A DNA stretch of 64,000 nucleotides from Streptomyces sp. TSRI0107 (GCF_001905845.1 NZ_LIVZ01000005.1:248001-312000); one strand, 5' to 3'. Positions 1 through 7,927 are shown, counted from the stretch's first letter. The notes: generated by a model from the letters alone, not told the origin. Numbers and translations: made by a program.

Positions 1-196
1 CGTCCCCACCGCGTACGACCGCGTCCTCGCCACCCGCTTCGGCTGGCACGCGGTGGAGGCCGCCCACCGCGGCGAGTTCGGCAACATGACGGCCCTGCGG
101 GGCACCGACATCGTGATGGTGCCGCTGGCGCAGGCGGTCACGGAACTGAAGACGGTTCCGAAGGACCGGATGGACGAGGCGGAGTCGGTCTTCTAG
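1..196 (+). CDS. pfkA: 6-phosphofructokinase, C-terminal end (partial)
   Basis: This is the last 64 codons of an ATP-dependent 6-phosphofructokinase, which makes fructose 1,6-bisphosphate in glycolysis. The reading frame begins at base 2 and stops at TAG 194-196. The visible stretch (RVLATRFGWHAVEAAHRGEF, then GNMTALRGTDIVMVPLAQAV) is typical of the C-terminus of actinobacterial PfkA proteins. Most of the enzyme lies before the window, so catalytic residues cannot be inspected. From memory the neighbourhood resembles S. coelicolor pfkA2 (SCO5426). The stop codon overlaps the stop of the convergent regulator gene by about three bases. Confidence 0.85.
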   Translation, partial: VPTAYDRVLATRFGWHAVEAAHRGEFGNMTALRGTDIVMVPLAQAVTELKTVPKDRMDEAESVF

Positions 197-954
197 CCCG
201 TGTACCGCTGCACGGTCGTCCAGAAGTACTCCACGATCCGGTCCAGGAAGTCCTCGCCGGACGCGCTGGAGTCCTTGCCGCCGCCGCCCCAGCTGAGGGT
301 GGCCGTCATGTGCCCCTGGTAGTCCTGGTGCAGTTCCTGGAGGGTGCCCTCCAGGACGCGCCGGTCCAGGGGCACGATCTTGCCCACCGGGCGGACGTAC
401 GCCTGCCAGCGCGTGGTCACGGCACTGCGCAGCATTTCGGCCAGCTTTCCCTCCCGCCCGGTGATGGTGACGAAGGCCGCCAGGTCGAGGTCGAGCAGAT
501 CGGCGAGTGCCGCCGACTGCCGGTCGGTGCCGCGCCACTCGTCGCGCTCCTCCATCCGCTGATACGCGAGCAGCTCCAGGCCGACCGCGCGGGCGACGTC
601 CTCCGGGGCGAACCCCCGCGCGATCCGGTGTTCCTTGAGCGTCCGCGGGCTGCCTATCAGCTCCGCCGGGGAGCACCACAGCACCCCCGCGAGCGCGGTC
701 AGCTCCGGGCTGGTGGGGCTGGCGACCCCGCGTTCCCAGGCGATCACGAGATCAGGGGTCACGTACGGCATCCCGTACGACGCCCGCATGCCGTAGGCGA
801 CATGCTCGGGCCCCATCCCGAGGGCGGCCCTGAGCCGACGGGCGGCGAGGGCGTTGAAGGGCGGGGCGGGCTGGTTCGACTGAGGTGAGGGTCGGCGCAC
901 GGTGCACCAACGTAGGGGTGGGGAAGGGGTGGTGACTACGGTCTGTTCGGCCAC
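193..954 (-). CDS. Helix-turn-helix DNA-binding protein
   Basis: A 253-residue cytoplasmic regulator of the Streptomyces XRE-like HTH type; no target can be named. Two helix-turn-helix-like segments are visible, at about residues 28-80 (NALAARRLRAALGMGPEHVA, then VIAWERGVASPT) and 85-135 (TLKEHRIARGFAPEDVARAV). A C-terminal region rich in Trp/Tyr (WQAYVRPVGK, DRIVEYFWTTVQRYTG) follows. I chose the GTG at 952-954 because upstream codons lose regulator-like composition. A possible -10 (TACGAT) lies nine bases before it, so the mRNA may be leaderless. The gene converges on pfkA with the stops overlapping. Confidence 0.7.
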   Translation of the reverse strand: MAEQTVVTTPSPPLRWCTVRRPSPQSNQPAPPFNALAARRLRAALGMGPEHVAYGMRASYGMPYVTPDLVIAWERGVASPTSPELTALAGVLWCSPAELIGSPRTLKEHRIARGFAPEDVARAVGLELLAYQRMEERDEWRGTDRQSAALADLLDLDLAAFVTITGREGKLAEMLRSAVTTRWQAYVRPVGKIVPLDRRVLEGTLQELHQDYQGHMTATLSWGGGGKDSSASGEDFLDRIVEYFWTTVQRYTG

Positions 955-1057
955 AATTACAGATCGTAGGAACGTACGGTTTTGGCCATGTGCGACGACT
1001 ACTGGCCGGTCACCCCTTGACGACTCCGCGTGATTTCTTTGCGGGTTGAGTGGGGTC

Positions 1058-1420
1058 TCACAGGAGGTGGTCGGCCTTGCCTGCCTTGATGTCGCGGATG
1101 AGGCTGCGGAGGGCTTCGCGGGTGTCGGTGCCGATGCGGAAGCAGTTGTTGCCTTGGCACAGCGTCTTCTCGGGGTGGTCAGAGCTGGCGGGCGATGGAG
1201 TGGATGAGGTCGCGCGAGTCCTCCCGGTACATCGCGAGCTGGGCCTCGGTGTGAGTGAACTCGCCGCCGTGTGCGGAGTCCAGTTGCACGGTGTCGAGCC
1301 GAGGAATCGGGCCGTGGGCGTAGAGCACGGCGTGCCCCGCGCCGGGGAACACGCTGGCTGCGATGGCGAGGACGCGCGGCTCGAAGTGGTCGGCTGGCTG
1401 CGGCACCGGGACGGGGCGCT
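1058..1420 (-). pseudogene. Remnant of a DUF5753 regulator and DUF397 partner
   Basis: Two short fragments on the minus strand look like a broken Streptomyces HTH-DUF5753 (Scr1-type) regulator and its usual DUF397 neighbour. The first, about 1410 down to the stop at 1179, reads HAVLYAHGPIPRLDTVQLDS and then GEFTHTEAQLAMYREDSRDL, ending IHSIARQL. In family members I would expect roughly 15-20 more residues between MYRE and SRDL, so it appears internally deleted, and no HTH domain remains upstream. The second, 1180 to 1058 in another frame, reads TLCQGNNCFRIGTDTREALR and ends IKAGKADHLL, resembling a shortened DUF397. No convincing start or RBS was found. Identification rests on motif memory only. 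Confidence 0.45.
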
Positions 1421-1504
1421 GCGCGGGATTCCTGCGACGGCCATGCGCGGCACACCCATCCCCGGCTGGCGGCCTGCGATGCGCGGAGGAGGGTGGCGTT
1501 GCGG

Positions 1505-1536
1505 GTGCTGGAGTGCTGGAGTGCTGGAGTGCTGGG
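1505..1536. repeat. Tandem 8-bp repeat, GTGCTGGA x4
   Basis: Four consecutive copies of GTGCTGGA, the last ending in G. They lie in a gene-free stretch (1421-1641) between the regulator remnant and the 3' end of the NB-ARC/TPR gene. Otherwise this stretch holds G-rich, low-complexity sequence with no gene I can support. Confidence 0.8.
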
Positions 1537-1641
1537 GTGCGTGGTGCGGGCGTGCGAGGGGGGTGTGGGGGTTCGGTGGGATGCGGATGTGGGCGGTGTT
1601 GCCTTGGCGGGGGCCCCGGGTTTGTGGGCGGGATGAGGCGG

Positions 1642-3624
1642 TTACTCCAGATCATCGGCCGCTGCTCGGGCTTCGGCGGCTTCAGTGGGAGCGCTGGCGC
1701 GGGTATAGGCGTCGGCGGCCCGGAGGTAGAGGGTGCGGGCCTCGGTGAGCCGCTGGGCGTCTTCGTGGGCGAGGGCAAGGGCCAGGGTGTGGAGCATCTG
1801 ACCTGCCCGGTACCAGTCCTCGAACTCCTGAAAGATCTTCACGGCCTCGCCGCCTGCCTCGATTGCCTCCTCCACCCGGCCCACGTCCTGCAGGGCGCCG
1901 CTGAGGTTGCTCAACGTCATGGCCTCGCGATGGCGGTCTCTGGTTTCCTGGAACAGTTCGCGGGCGCGGGTGTGGGCGTCGATGGCGTCCTCCGTCAGGC
2001 CTGCCATCCGTAGGGAAAGGCCGAGGTTGTTCCACGTCCCAGCCTCGCCGTGCTGGTTCTTGACTGCTTGGAACAGTTCGCGGGCGCGGGTGTGGGCATC
2101 GATGGCGTCCTCCGTCAGGCCCGCCATTCGCAGGGAAAGGCCGAGGTGGGTCCACGCCACGGCCTCGCCGTCGTGGTCCCCGGCTGCCCGGCACAGGTCC
2201 CGGTCGCGGGTGTGGGCGTGGATCGCCTCCTCCGTCCGGCCCGCCTTCTGCAGGGCGTTGCCGAGGCTGCTCCATGCGTTGGCCTCGGTGTGGCGGTCTC
2301 CGGCGCGGTGGGCGGCCTTCTGCGCAGCGCGGCAGACGGTGATCCAGTCGTCGAAGTACCGCCGCCAGTCGAGATACACCCCCAGGCACTCAGCCATAAG
2401 CACGGCCGTCTTCGCGTACGGAGCCTCCCGCGCCCACAAAACTGCCGCCACCAGCCCCGCCCGCTCTCCGTCCAGCCAGGCCAGGGCTTGCCCCCGGTCC
2501 GCGAACCGCGCAGGTTCGGGCTTGCCCGGAAGCCACCGCAACCGCTCATCGGCTGCATCCGCCCATCGGTGGTAGAAGTTCAGCACCCGGTGCCGTGCCT
2601 TATCCCCCTCCTTCTGCAACCTCCGATCCCCGGCTACTACACCTGCGCCGAAGGCCCGCACCAAGTCATGCAACCGCCACCGGACGCCAAAGGCTGGATG
2701 GGCCGCTCTGCGCACAGGTGTCACCAGGTATGTTGCCGCCAATTCCTCGAGCAGCGACAACACCGCATTCATGCTGAGGCCGGCCAGCGCAGCCACCGCT
2801 TCCGTGCCGGTCTCCGCGCCAGGAGCGAGAGACAACAGGCGCAGCAGCCGAGCCTGGGCCGGTGGAAGCCGGCGGTATGACGTCTCCAGTACGGGGCGGA
2901 GCACGAGCGAGCGGCCGTACAGATCCGTACCGGGGCTGCCCTCGTCGAGGACGACCGTGGGGTCCCCGACCTCTTTGATCTCGGCCACCAACGAGGCGAT
3001 GTCCCGGTGCCGGCGCCTGCGCAGCATCGCCGCGGCGATCTGGAGCGCGAGAGGCAGATGACCGCAGAGAGCGGTTAGTTCGCGGAGGGCGTCCGGTTCG
3101 CGAAACGGGCGGTCGTCGCGTTCGTCGGCGTCGTGCAGGGCCCGCGTGATCAGCGCGGTGGCCTCCTCTGCATCCAGTGTCCCGAGGTCGATGACCCGCA
3201 CGGGGAGAGCGTCCGGACGGTTCCGTGACGTGATCAGCACCCGGTGGTGGTCCGTGCCGGGCAGCAGCGGGACGTACTGGGACGGGTCCGACGCGTTGTC
3301 CAGGATCAGCAGCATCCGGTCCTGCCGCTCGGCGAGCAGAGCGCGGTAGGCATCGTACTGCCGTGCCGTGGTCGGTGGCAGATCCGTCCCCTGTAACCCC
3401 ATCGCGTCGAGGAGGGCCAGGACACCCTGGTCCGCCGTCACCGGGTTGTCGTCGTAGCCGCGCAGATCCACGAACAGGATTCCGCCGGGAAACCAGCCAT
3501 TCCCACGGGCGCGGTGTGCAGCCTCTACCGCAAGCGCCGTCTTACCGATGCCGCCCATGCCCGTGACGGCAGAAATGAGTAGCGGGGTGCCCTCGTCCGA
3601 GGCAGGTGCGAGGCGGGGAAGCAA
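1642..3624 (-). CDS. NB-ARC / TPR NLR-like ATPase (first copy)
   Basis: A STAND-family signal-transducing ATPase of NLR architecture, likely an immune-type sensor. From the TTG at 3622-3624 it is 660 residues. Motifs seen: P-loop GMGGIGKT at about 22-29, Walker B RMLLILDNA near 105, GxP motif GHLPLALQIA near 190, an LHDLV (MHD-like) motif near 318, and C-terminal 40-residue TPRs at about 440-620 with consensus AWNNLGLSLRMAGLTEDAID. The start is doubtful. Conserved N-terminal sequence (GTVHGPVPVATTTL, then PPGFTGRSAELDRL) lies in the same frame upstream to about 3700, but with no ATG, GTG or TTG. It sits in the +1 frame after the phosphorylase stop at 3722. The gene may be made by frameshift, be broken, or start late at the TTG. 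It closely resembles the NB-ARC protein at 5173-7356. Confidence 0.85.
   Translation of the reverse strand: MLPRLAPASDEGTPLLISAVTGMGGIGKTALAVEAAHRARGNGWFPGGILFVDLRGYDDNPVTADQGVLALLDAMGLQGTDLPPTTARQYDAYRALLAERQDRMLLILDNASDPSQYVPLLPGTDHHRVLITSRNRPDALPVRVIDLGTLDAEEATALITRALHDADERDDRPFREPDALRELTALCGHLPLALQIAAAMLRRRRHRDIASLVAEIKEVGDPTVVLDEGSPGTDLYGRSLVLRPVLETSYRRLPPAQARLLRLLSLAPGAETGTEAVAALAGLSMNAVLSLLEELAATYLVTPVRRAAHPAFGVRWRLHDLVRAFGAGVVAGDRRLQKEGDKARHRVLNFYHRWADAADERLRWLPGKPEPARFADRGQALAWLDGERAGLVAAVLWAREAPYAKTAVLMAECLGVYLDWRRYFDDWITVCRAAQKAAHRAGDRHTEANAWSSLGNALQKAGRTEEAIHAHTRDRDLCRAAGDHDGEAVAWTHLGLSLRMAGLTEDAIDAHTRARELFQAVKNQHGEAGTWNNLGLSLRMAGLTEDAIDAHTRARELFQETRDRHREAMTLSNLSGALQDVGRVEEAIEAGGEAVKIFQEFEDWYRAGQMLHTLALALAHEDAQRLTEARTLYLRAADAYTRASAPTEAAEARAAADDLE
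1949..2159 (-). repeat. Near-identical 120-bp TPR-coding repeats
   Basis: Two adjacent repeat units about 120 bp apart, at roughly 1949-2039 and 2069-2159, are almost identical over about 90 bases. Both encode DAIDAHTRARELFQ followed, in the next unit, by NNLGLSLRMAGLTE or HLGLSLRMAGLTE. This points to recent unit duplication or homogenisation in the TPR domain. Confidence 0.75.
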
Positions 3625-3721
3625 GCGATCCAGTTCCGCCGAGCGACCGGTGAAGCCCGGCGGGCGGGGCGGGAGTGTGGTCGTCGCGACCGGTACCGGA
3701 CCGTGGACTGTGCCCGTACTG

Positions 3722-4555
3722 CTACTGCTGCCTGCCGATGACGGGGCCGTAGAACGTGCCGCCCCGGAAGTCGATGTGGTCCCCGCCGCTATGGGGACCC
3801 TCCTCGGAGTCGGAGGAACGCCCGCGCGGCCGGTGCTTCCGCAGTACCTCCACCGCCACCGACGCTGCCTGCGCGGCAGCCCGCTCCTGTGATCCGCCCG
3901 CGTCGGCCGTGGACTTCTCCGCGTCGGCGTGGTCGCTGATGCCGCGGATCACCAGTGCGTCCAGCTGTCCGCTCAGATGCGCCGCGTGTGCCGCCCCCGA
4001 CCCCTCCATCTCGATCGCGGCGGCGTCGTTGTAGTGCTCGCGCAGATGCTTGGCGATCTCCGACTCGGCGTCGGCCAGGACCACGTCCCCGGAGGCGATC
4101 GGCTTGAAGTGCGCCCGAACGCCGGTCATGTCCCGTGTCGCCGAACGCGCCGCCTGCACCAGCGCGTTGGACCCCGGCCACGACTCGGGGCGGGACAGGA
4201 AGCCGCCGGGGGCCCATTTGCCGCCGTGGATGCCGTACACCTTGGTGCCCACGACCACGTCACCGATCGCGATGTCGTCCTTCAGGCTGCCGGCGACGCC
4301 GACGAACAGCACCGCCTGGGGCCGCAGCCACTCGATGAGCTGGGTCGTGAGCGACGCGGCCGTCCTCACACCCTCCCCGAGTTCGGCGATGGCGACGTAC
4401 CAGTCGGTGCCCCGGAGGCGACCCTGTTCGACTCGGGTTCCGTCACGGTGGACGAATTCCTCCCGGTCCTCGATGTGCGAGCGCACGGCGGCGTACTCCA
4501 GCGCGAGCGCGGTGAGGACGACAACGGCGGGAACCCTGGGATGTGTCTGCGGCAC
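3722..4555 (-). CDS. Nucleoside phosphorylase-fold effector with C-terminal amyloid-like motif
   Basis: A 277-residue PNP_UDP_1 (nucleoside phosphorylase / MTA-SAH nucleosidase fold) protein, expected to split an N-glycosidic bond of a nucleoside or related cofactor. Fold motifs: AVVVLTALALEYAAV at the N-terminus, VLFVGVAGSLKDDIAIGDVV near 95-115, AAIEMEGSGAAHAA near 190 (purine/ribose-binding Glu region), and VIRGISDHAD near 215. After a charged linker the last 20 residues contain DHIDFRGGTFYGPVIG (259-274), nearly identical to the N-terminus of the NB-ARC protein at 5173. Such paired motifs are known from bacterial NLR/effector amyloid signalling, so I infer this is the effector. The GTG start has a TACTTT -10-like box only four bases upstream (possibly leaderless). 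The stop lies inside the first NB-ARC unit. Confidence 0.8.
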   Translation of the reverse strand: MPQTHPRVPAVVVLTALALEYAAVRSHIEDREEFVHRDGTRVEQGRLRGTDWYVAIAELGEGVRTAASLTTQLIEWLRPQAVLFVGVAGSLKDDIAIGDVVVGTKVYGIHGGKWAPGGFLSRPESWPGSNALVQAARSATRDMTGVRAHFKPIASGDVVLADAESEIAKHLREHYNDAAAIEMEGSGAAHAAHLSGQLDALVIRGISDHADAEKSTADAGGSQERAAAQAASVAVEVLRKHRPRGRSSDSEEGPHSGGDHIDFRGGTFYGPVIGRQQ

Positions 4556-4621
4556 ACCCCTAAAGTACTGCCAAGTGGACTGAACGGGCGGGCTGTTGGT
4601 CCGCGGGGGAAGGACGGCGAC

Positions 4622-5176
4622 GTGCCGGAAGACAGTGACGTCACCGCCGGGCAGCTGCTGCTCGCCGAGTACCAGAGCGTCAAGGACGAACAGAAGGCCC
4701 GGATCGGATTCCGGGACAACCTGCTGTACGTCACCCTCGCGGTGGTCGCCGCCGTCATCGCCGCCGCCGCGCAGGCCAAGCAGGCGTCGATGCTGCTCGC
4801 GCTGCCGCCGGTGTGTGTGGTGCTGGGGTGGACCTATCTGGTCAACGACGAGAAGATCTCGGCCATCGGGCGGTACGTGCGGGGCGATCTCGGCCCGCGG
4901 CTCGCGCGGCTCGCGGGGGAGGACACCGCCTTCCGGTGGGAGACCTTCCATCGCGGGGACCCTCGGCGGGTGTCCCGGAAGGCCGCACAGCTCGTCGTCG
5001 ACCTGCTCGCCTTCTGCGTCGTACCGCTGAGCGCGCTCGCCGTCTACTGGGCCGGCGGGGACGTCACGCGGGGGCTGCTCATCATCTCGGTGGTCGAGGC
5101 GCTGGTCGTGGTGGGGCTGGCCGTGCAGGTCATCGCGTACGCCCTGCCCTTCCGGGGAAGGGGCGACCCGGCATGA
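4622..5176 (+). CDS. Four-TM membrane protein of the NLR cluster
   Basis: A 184-residue integral membrane protein. A polar N-terminal helix (LLLAEYQSVKDEQKARIGFR) is followed by two TM segments (about 29-50 and 52-70), a cytoplasmic loop with charged residues (VNDEKISAIGRYVRGDLGPR), and two more TM segments (about 118-138 and 146-168). The GTG start has AAGGA upstream. The stop overlaps the next NB-ARC ATG as ATGA, so the two proteins are probably co-translated. In my recollection, proteins of this type are recurrent neighbours of Streptomyces NB-ARC/TPR genes. A membrane effector, anchor or pore is possible but not shown. The gene is divergent from the phosphorylase gene, with 66 bp between starts. 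Confidence 0.75.
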   Translation: MPEDSDVTAGQLLLAEYQSVKDEQKARIGFRDNLLYVTLAVVAAVIAAAAQAKQASMLLALPPVCVVLGWTYLVNDEKISAIGRYVRGDLGPRLARLAGEDTAFRWETFHRGDPRRVSRKAAQLVVDLLAFCVVPLSALAVYWAGGDVTRGLLIISVVEALVVVGLAVQVIAYALPFRGRGDPA

Positions 5177-7356
5177 GCGCCGATCACGTCGACTTCCGAG
5201 GCGGCAACTTCTACGGGCCGGTCACCGGGCTCGCCCAGGCACCGGCGCCCACCGCGCTCGACTCCCTGCCCGTCAAGGCCGCCGGCTTCACCGGACGGGA
5301 CTCGGAACTGGCCCGTTTGCTCGACGCCCTCGACCCGGACGCGCCCGGTGAGCCCAAGCAGGCCGTGCTCGTCACCGCCGTGTCGGGGCTCGGCGGGATC
5401 GGGAAGACGGCGCTGGCGGTGGAGGCGGCGCACACGGCGCGGGAGCGGGGGTGGTTTCCGGGTGGGGTGCTCCTCGTCGACCTGCATGGGTACGACGACG
5501 TCCCGGTCACGGCCGATCAGGCCCTGCAGTCTCTGCTGCGGGCGCTTGGGGTCGAGCCCGAGCACATTCCGGTGGCCGCCGACGAGCAGGCGGTGCTTTA
5601 CCGGTCGGTTCTCGCCGGGCGGGCGCGGGAGCGCGGACCACTGCTGATCCTGGCCGACAACGCGTCGTCGCCGGAGCAGGTCCGGCCCCTCGTACCGGGG
5701 AGTGCGCGGCACCGGGTGCTGGTGACGTCGCGGGACCGGCTGCCGCAGCTGGGGGCGCGGCTCGTGCCGTTGGACGAGCTCACGCCTCGGGAGGCGTACG
5801 ACGTCCTGGACCTCGCCTTGCGCATCGCGGATCCGGGTGACAGTCGTGTGGGCGACGATCCGGTGGCCGTCGAGCGGCTTGCGGTGCTGTGTGGGCATCT
5901 GCCGTTGGCCCTGCAGATCGCGGCCGCGCTGTTGGTGGAGGACCGGGAGATGCCGGTGGGCGAGCTGGTCGGTGAACTCGCCGAGTCTCGTGATCGGCTG
6001 TCGTATCTGGATGACGGTGAGCGCAGTGTGCGGGCCGCTTTCGATCTGTCCTATCGGCGGCTGCCGGCAGCGCAGGCGCGACTGCTGCGGTTGCTCGCGC
6101 TGGCGCCGGGGCCCGAGGTCAGTGAGGAGGTCGTTGCAGCGCTGGTCGGTGCGGACAAGCCTCCGTCAGGGGAGTTGAAGGCTCTGGCCAGGGCCCATCT
6201 CGTCGAGCGGGGGAGCAAGCGCGGCTGGTGGCGGTTGCATGACCTGGTGCGGGTGTTCGGGGCGGGTGTGGTGGCCCGTGAGGAGGGAGACGCGGCGCGG
6301 GAGCGGGTGCTGGGGATGTATTTCCGGTGGGCGTCGGCAGCCGACAAGCGGTTGCGGTGGCTGCCGGGGAGGCCGGTGCCCGACCGTTTCGCGGACCGGA
6401 AGCAGGCGCTGGCGTGGCTGGACGGTGAGCGGGCGGGTCTGGTGGCGGCGGCACTGTGGTCGCGGGAGGACCGGTTCGCGGACACGGCGGTGGGACTGGC
6501 CGTGTGCTTGGCCGAGTATCTCGACTGGCGACGGTATTTCGACGACCTGCTCACCATCACCAGTGCGGCGCGGGAGGCCGCCCATCGTTCCGGGAACCGT
6601 GTCGAGGAGGGAATGGCGTGGGACAACCTCGGCCTTGCCCTGCAAGAGATGGACCGGATGGAGGAGGCCGTCGACGCCCACATCCGCGCCCGTGACGTGT
6701 TTCAGGAAGCCGGGGCCCGCGATCGCGAGTCCAAGGCATGGAACAACCTTGGCCTCGCGCTGCGGAAAGCGGGCCGGATGGAGGAGGCGATCGACGCCCA
6801 CATTCGCGACCGGGAATTGTGCCAGGCTGTCGGCGACCACCACGGCGAGGCCTTGGCGTGGAACAACCTCGGCCTCGCCCTGCGGAGAGCGGACCGGGTG
6901 GAGGAGGCGATCGACGCCCACACCCGCGCTCGCGACACGTGCCAGGCCGTCGGGGACCGCCGCGGCGAGGGCATGGCGTGGAACAACCTCGGGCTTGCCC
7001 TGCACGCGGCGGGCCGGGTGGAGGAGGCGATGGACGCGTACGGCAAGGACTTGGACGTCTGCCGCGAGTTCGAGGACTGGTATGGGGCAGGCCGAGCTCT
7101 TCAAAACCTTGCCTTGGCCCATAGGGGTGCCCATCGCCTTGCCGAAGCCCGTACCCACTACGTACAGGCCGCCGACGTCTTCATACGCGCCAATGCCCCG
7201 GCTGAAGCCGACCAAGCTCGCGCCTGGGCTGCCGCTCTCAGCGAGTCCCCGGCCCCCACCGATAAACCAACTCCGGCCTCCCCACCTGCCCATACAACGG
7301 ACTCCGCCCAGCCCTCCCCGCACCCACCAGATGCTCCAGGTACCGCCGGGCCGTGA
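5173..7356 (+). CDS. NB-ARC / TPR NLR-like ATPase with N-terminal amyloid-like motif (second copy)
   Basis: A 727-residue STAND ATPase. Residues 4-18 are DHVDFRGGNFYGPVT, matching the C-terminal tail of the phosphorylase-fold protein; then FTGRDSELARLL (39-50), P-loop GLGGIGKT (72-79), Walker B PLLILADNA near 155, GHLPLALQIAAAL near 240, and an LHDLVRVFG motif near 360. About five 40-residue TPRs of the form AWNNLGLALRKAGRMEEAID follow at 470-640. The family senses a ligand through the repeats, oligomerises through NB-ARC and passes the signal to an effector; here I infer passing by motif templating. The ATG overlaps the membrane protein stop (ATGA). The Pro/Ser-rich last 40 residues are coded antisense to the response regulator (119-bp overlap). 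Confidence 0.9.
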   Translation: MSADHVDFRGGNFYGPVTGLAQAPAPTALDSLPVKAAGFTGRDSELARLLDALDPDAPGEPKQAVLVTAVSGLGGIGKTALAVEAAHTARERGWFPGGVLLVDLHGYDDVPVTADQALQSLLRALGVEPEHIPVAADEQAVLYRSVLAGRARERGPLLILADNASSPEQVRPLVPGSARHRVLVTSRDRLPQLGARLVPLDELTPREAYDVLDLALRIADPGDSRVGDDPVAVERLAVLCGHLPLALQIAAALLVEDREMPVGELVGELAESRDRLSYLDDGERSVRAAFDLSYRRLPAAQARLLRLLALAPGPEVSEEVVAALVGADKPPSGELKALARAHLVERGSKRGWWRLHDLVRVFGAGVVAREEGDAARERVLGMYFRWASAADKRLRWLPGRPVPDRFADRKQALAWLDGERAGLVAAALWSREDRFADTAVGLAVCLAEYLDWRRYFDDLLTITSAAREAAHRSGNRVEEGMAWDNLGLALQEMDRMEEAVDAHIRARDVFQEAGARDRESKAWNNLGLALRKAGRMEEAIDAHIRDRELCQAVGDHHGEALAWNNLGLALRRADRVEEAIDAHTRARDTCQAVGDRRGEGMAWNNLGLALHAAGRVEEAMDAYGKDLDVCREFEDWYGAGRALQNLALAHRGAHRLAEARTHYVQAADVFIRANAPAEADQARAWAAALSESPAPTDKPTPASPPAHTTDSAQPSPHPPDAPGTAGP
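6615..7050 (+). repeat. Tandem 120-bp TPR-coding units
   Basis: Four to five consecutive units of about 120 bp, each beginning near GCGTGGAACAACCTCGGCCT and containing GAGGAGGCGATCGACGCCCA, encode the TPR repeats of the second NB-ARC protein. High nucleotide similarity between units makes copy-number change by recombination likely. Confidence 0.75.
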
Positions 7357-7927
7357 TTCGGGAGATGCCCACCGCCTCGGCCACCCCCGCTGCCGTCAGG
7401 CCTTCCTCCGCATCCCGCAGCGCGACCGTCACCCGTTCCAGCGTGGGGGCGCTGAGGCCCTTCGGCAGCTCTGCCGGGCCGGGGGCCCGCAGGGCGGCCA
7501 GGGCGCGGTCGACCTCGTCCTGGCCGCTCGCCTCGCCGGCCGCGCCGCGGAATTCCGCGTAGCGCACCAGCCGGTCCCGCAGCGTCGCGAAGGTGAACGG
7601 TTTCAGGACGTACTGCACGACTCCCAGCGACACGCCCTCCCGGACCACCGTCAGGTCCCGCGCCGACGTCACCGCGATCACGTCTGCGTGATGGCCGGCC
7701 GCGCGGAGCGAGCGCGCCAGTTGCAGGCCGTGTACGTCAGGCAGGTGCAGGTCCAGCAGGAGCAGGTCCACCGGCGTGCGTTCCAGCGCGCGCCGTGCCT
7801 CCGCGCCGGTGTGGGCCGTGCCCACCGCGACGAAGCCGGGGACGCGGCCCACGTACATGACGTGCGCGTCCGCGGCGACCGGGTCGTCCTCCACGACCAG
7901 GACGCGGATCGGATCGCCGGTCGTCAT
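7238..7927 (-). CDS. CitB/DcuR-family response regulator
   Basis: A 229-residue two-component response regulator. The receiver domain (1-125) shows IRVLVVEDDP (acidic pocket), the phospho-acceptor Asp in LLLLDLHLPD (near 57) and the switch/Lys region VLKPFTFATL. A C-terminal HTH (about 165-215: LTAAGVAEAVGISRITARRY) binds DNA. This architecture is that of citrate/dicarboxylate regulators. The ATG overlaps the kinase stop (ATGA), so it is co-expressed with the kinase and probably controls the divergent dctA at 9756. Its 3' end overlaps the NB-ARC gene by 119 bp on the opposite strand. Confidence 0.93.
   Translation of the reverse strand: MTTGDPIRVLVVEDDPVAADAHVMYVGRVPGFVAVGTAHTGAEARRALERTPVDLLLLDLHLPDVHGLQLARSLRAAGHHADVIAVTSARDLTVVREGVSLGVVQYVLKPFTFATLRDRLVRYAEFRGAAGEASGQDEVDRALAALRAPGPAELPKGLSAPTLERVTVALRDAEEGLTAAGVAEAVGISRITARRYLEHLVGAGRAGRSPLYGQVGRPELVYRWGPGTR

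Noticed and set aside
955..1455. Longer N-terminus for the HTH regulator (start near 1455)
   Set aside because: The added residues are Arg/Pro/Ala-rich shadow sequence without family character; GTG 954 with a nearby -10 is better.
1505..1536. CRISPR-like array
   Set aside because: The repeats are 8-bp tandem units without spacers.
3929..4621. Upstream extension of the membrane protein, opposite the phosphorylase gene
   Set aside because: It reads the complement of a well-supported gene; GTG 4622 has a good RBS and starts the conserved helix.
4813..5172. N-terminal extension of the second NB-ARC protein
   Set aside because: It lies in the membrane protein gene in another frame; the ATGA overlap and the motif at residues 4-18 fix the start at 5173.
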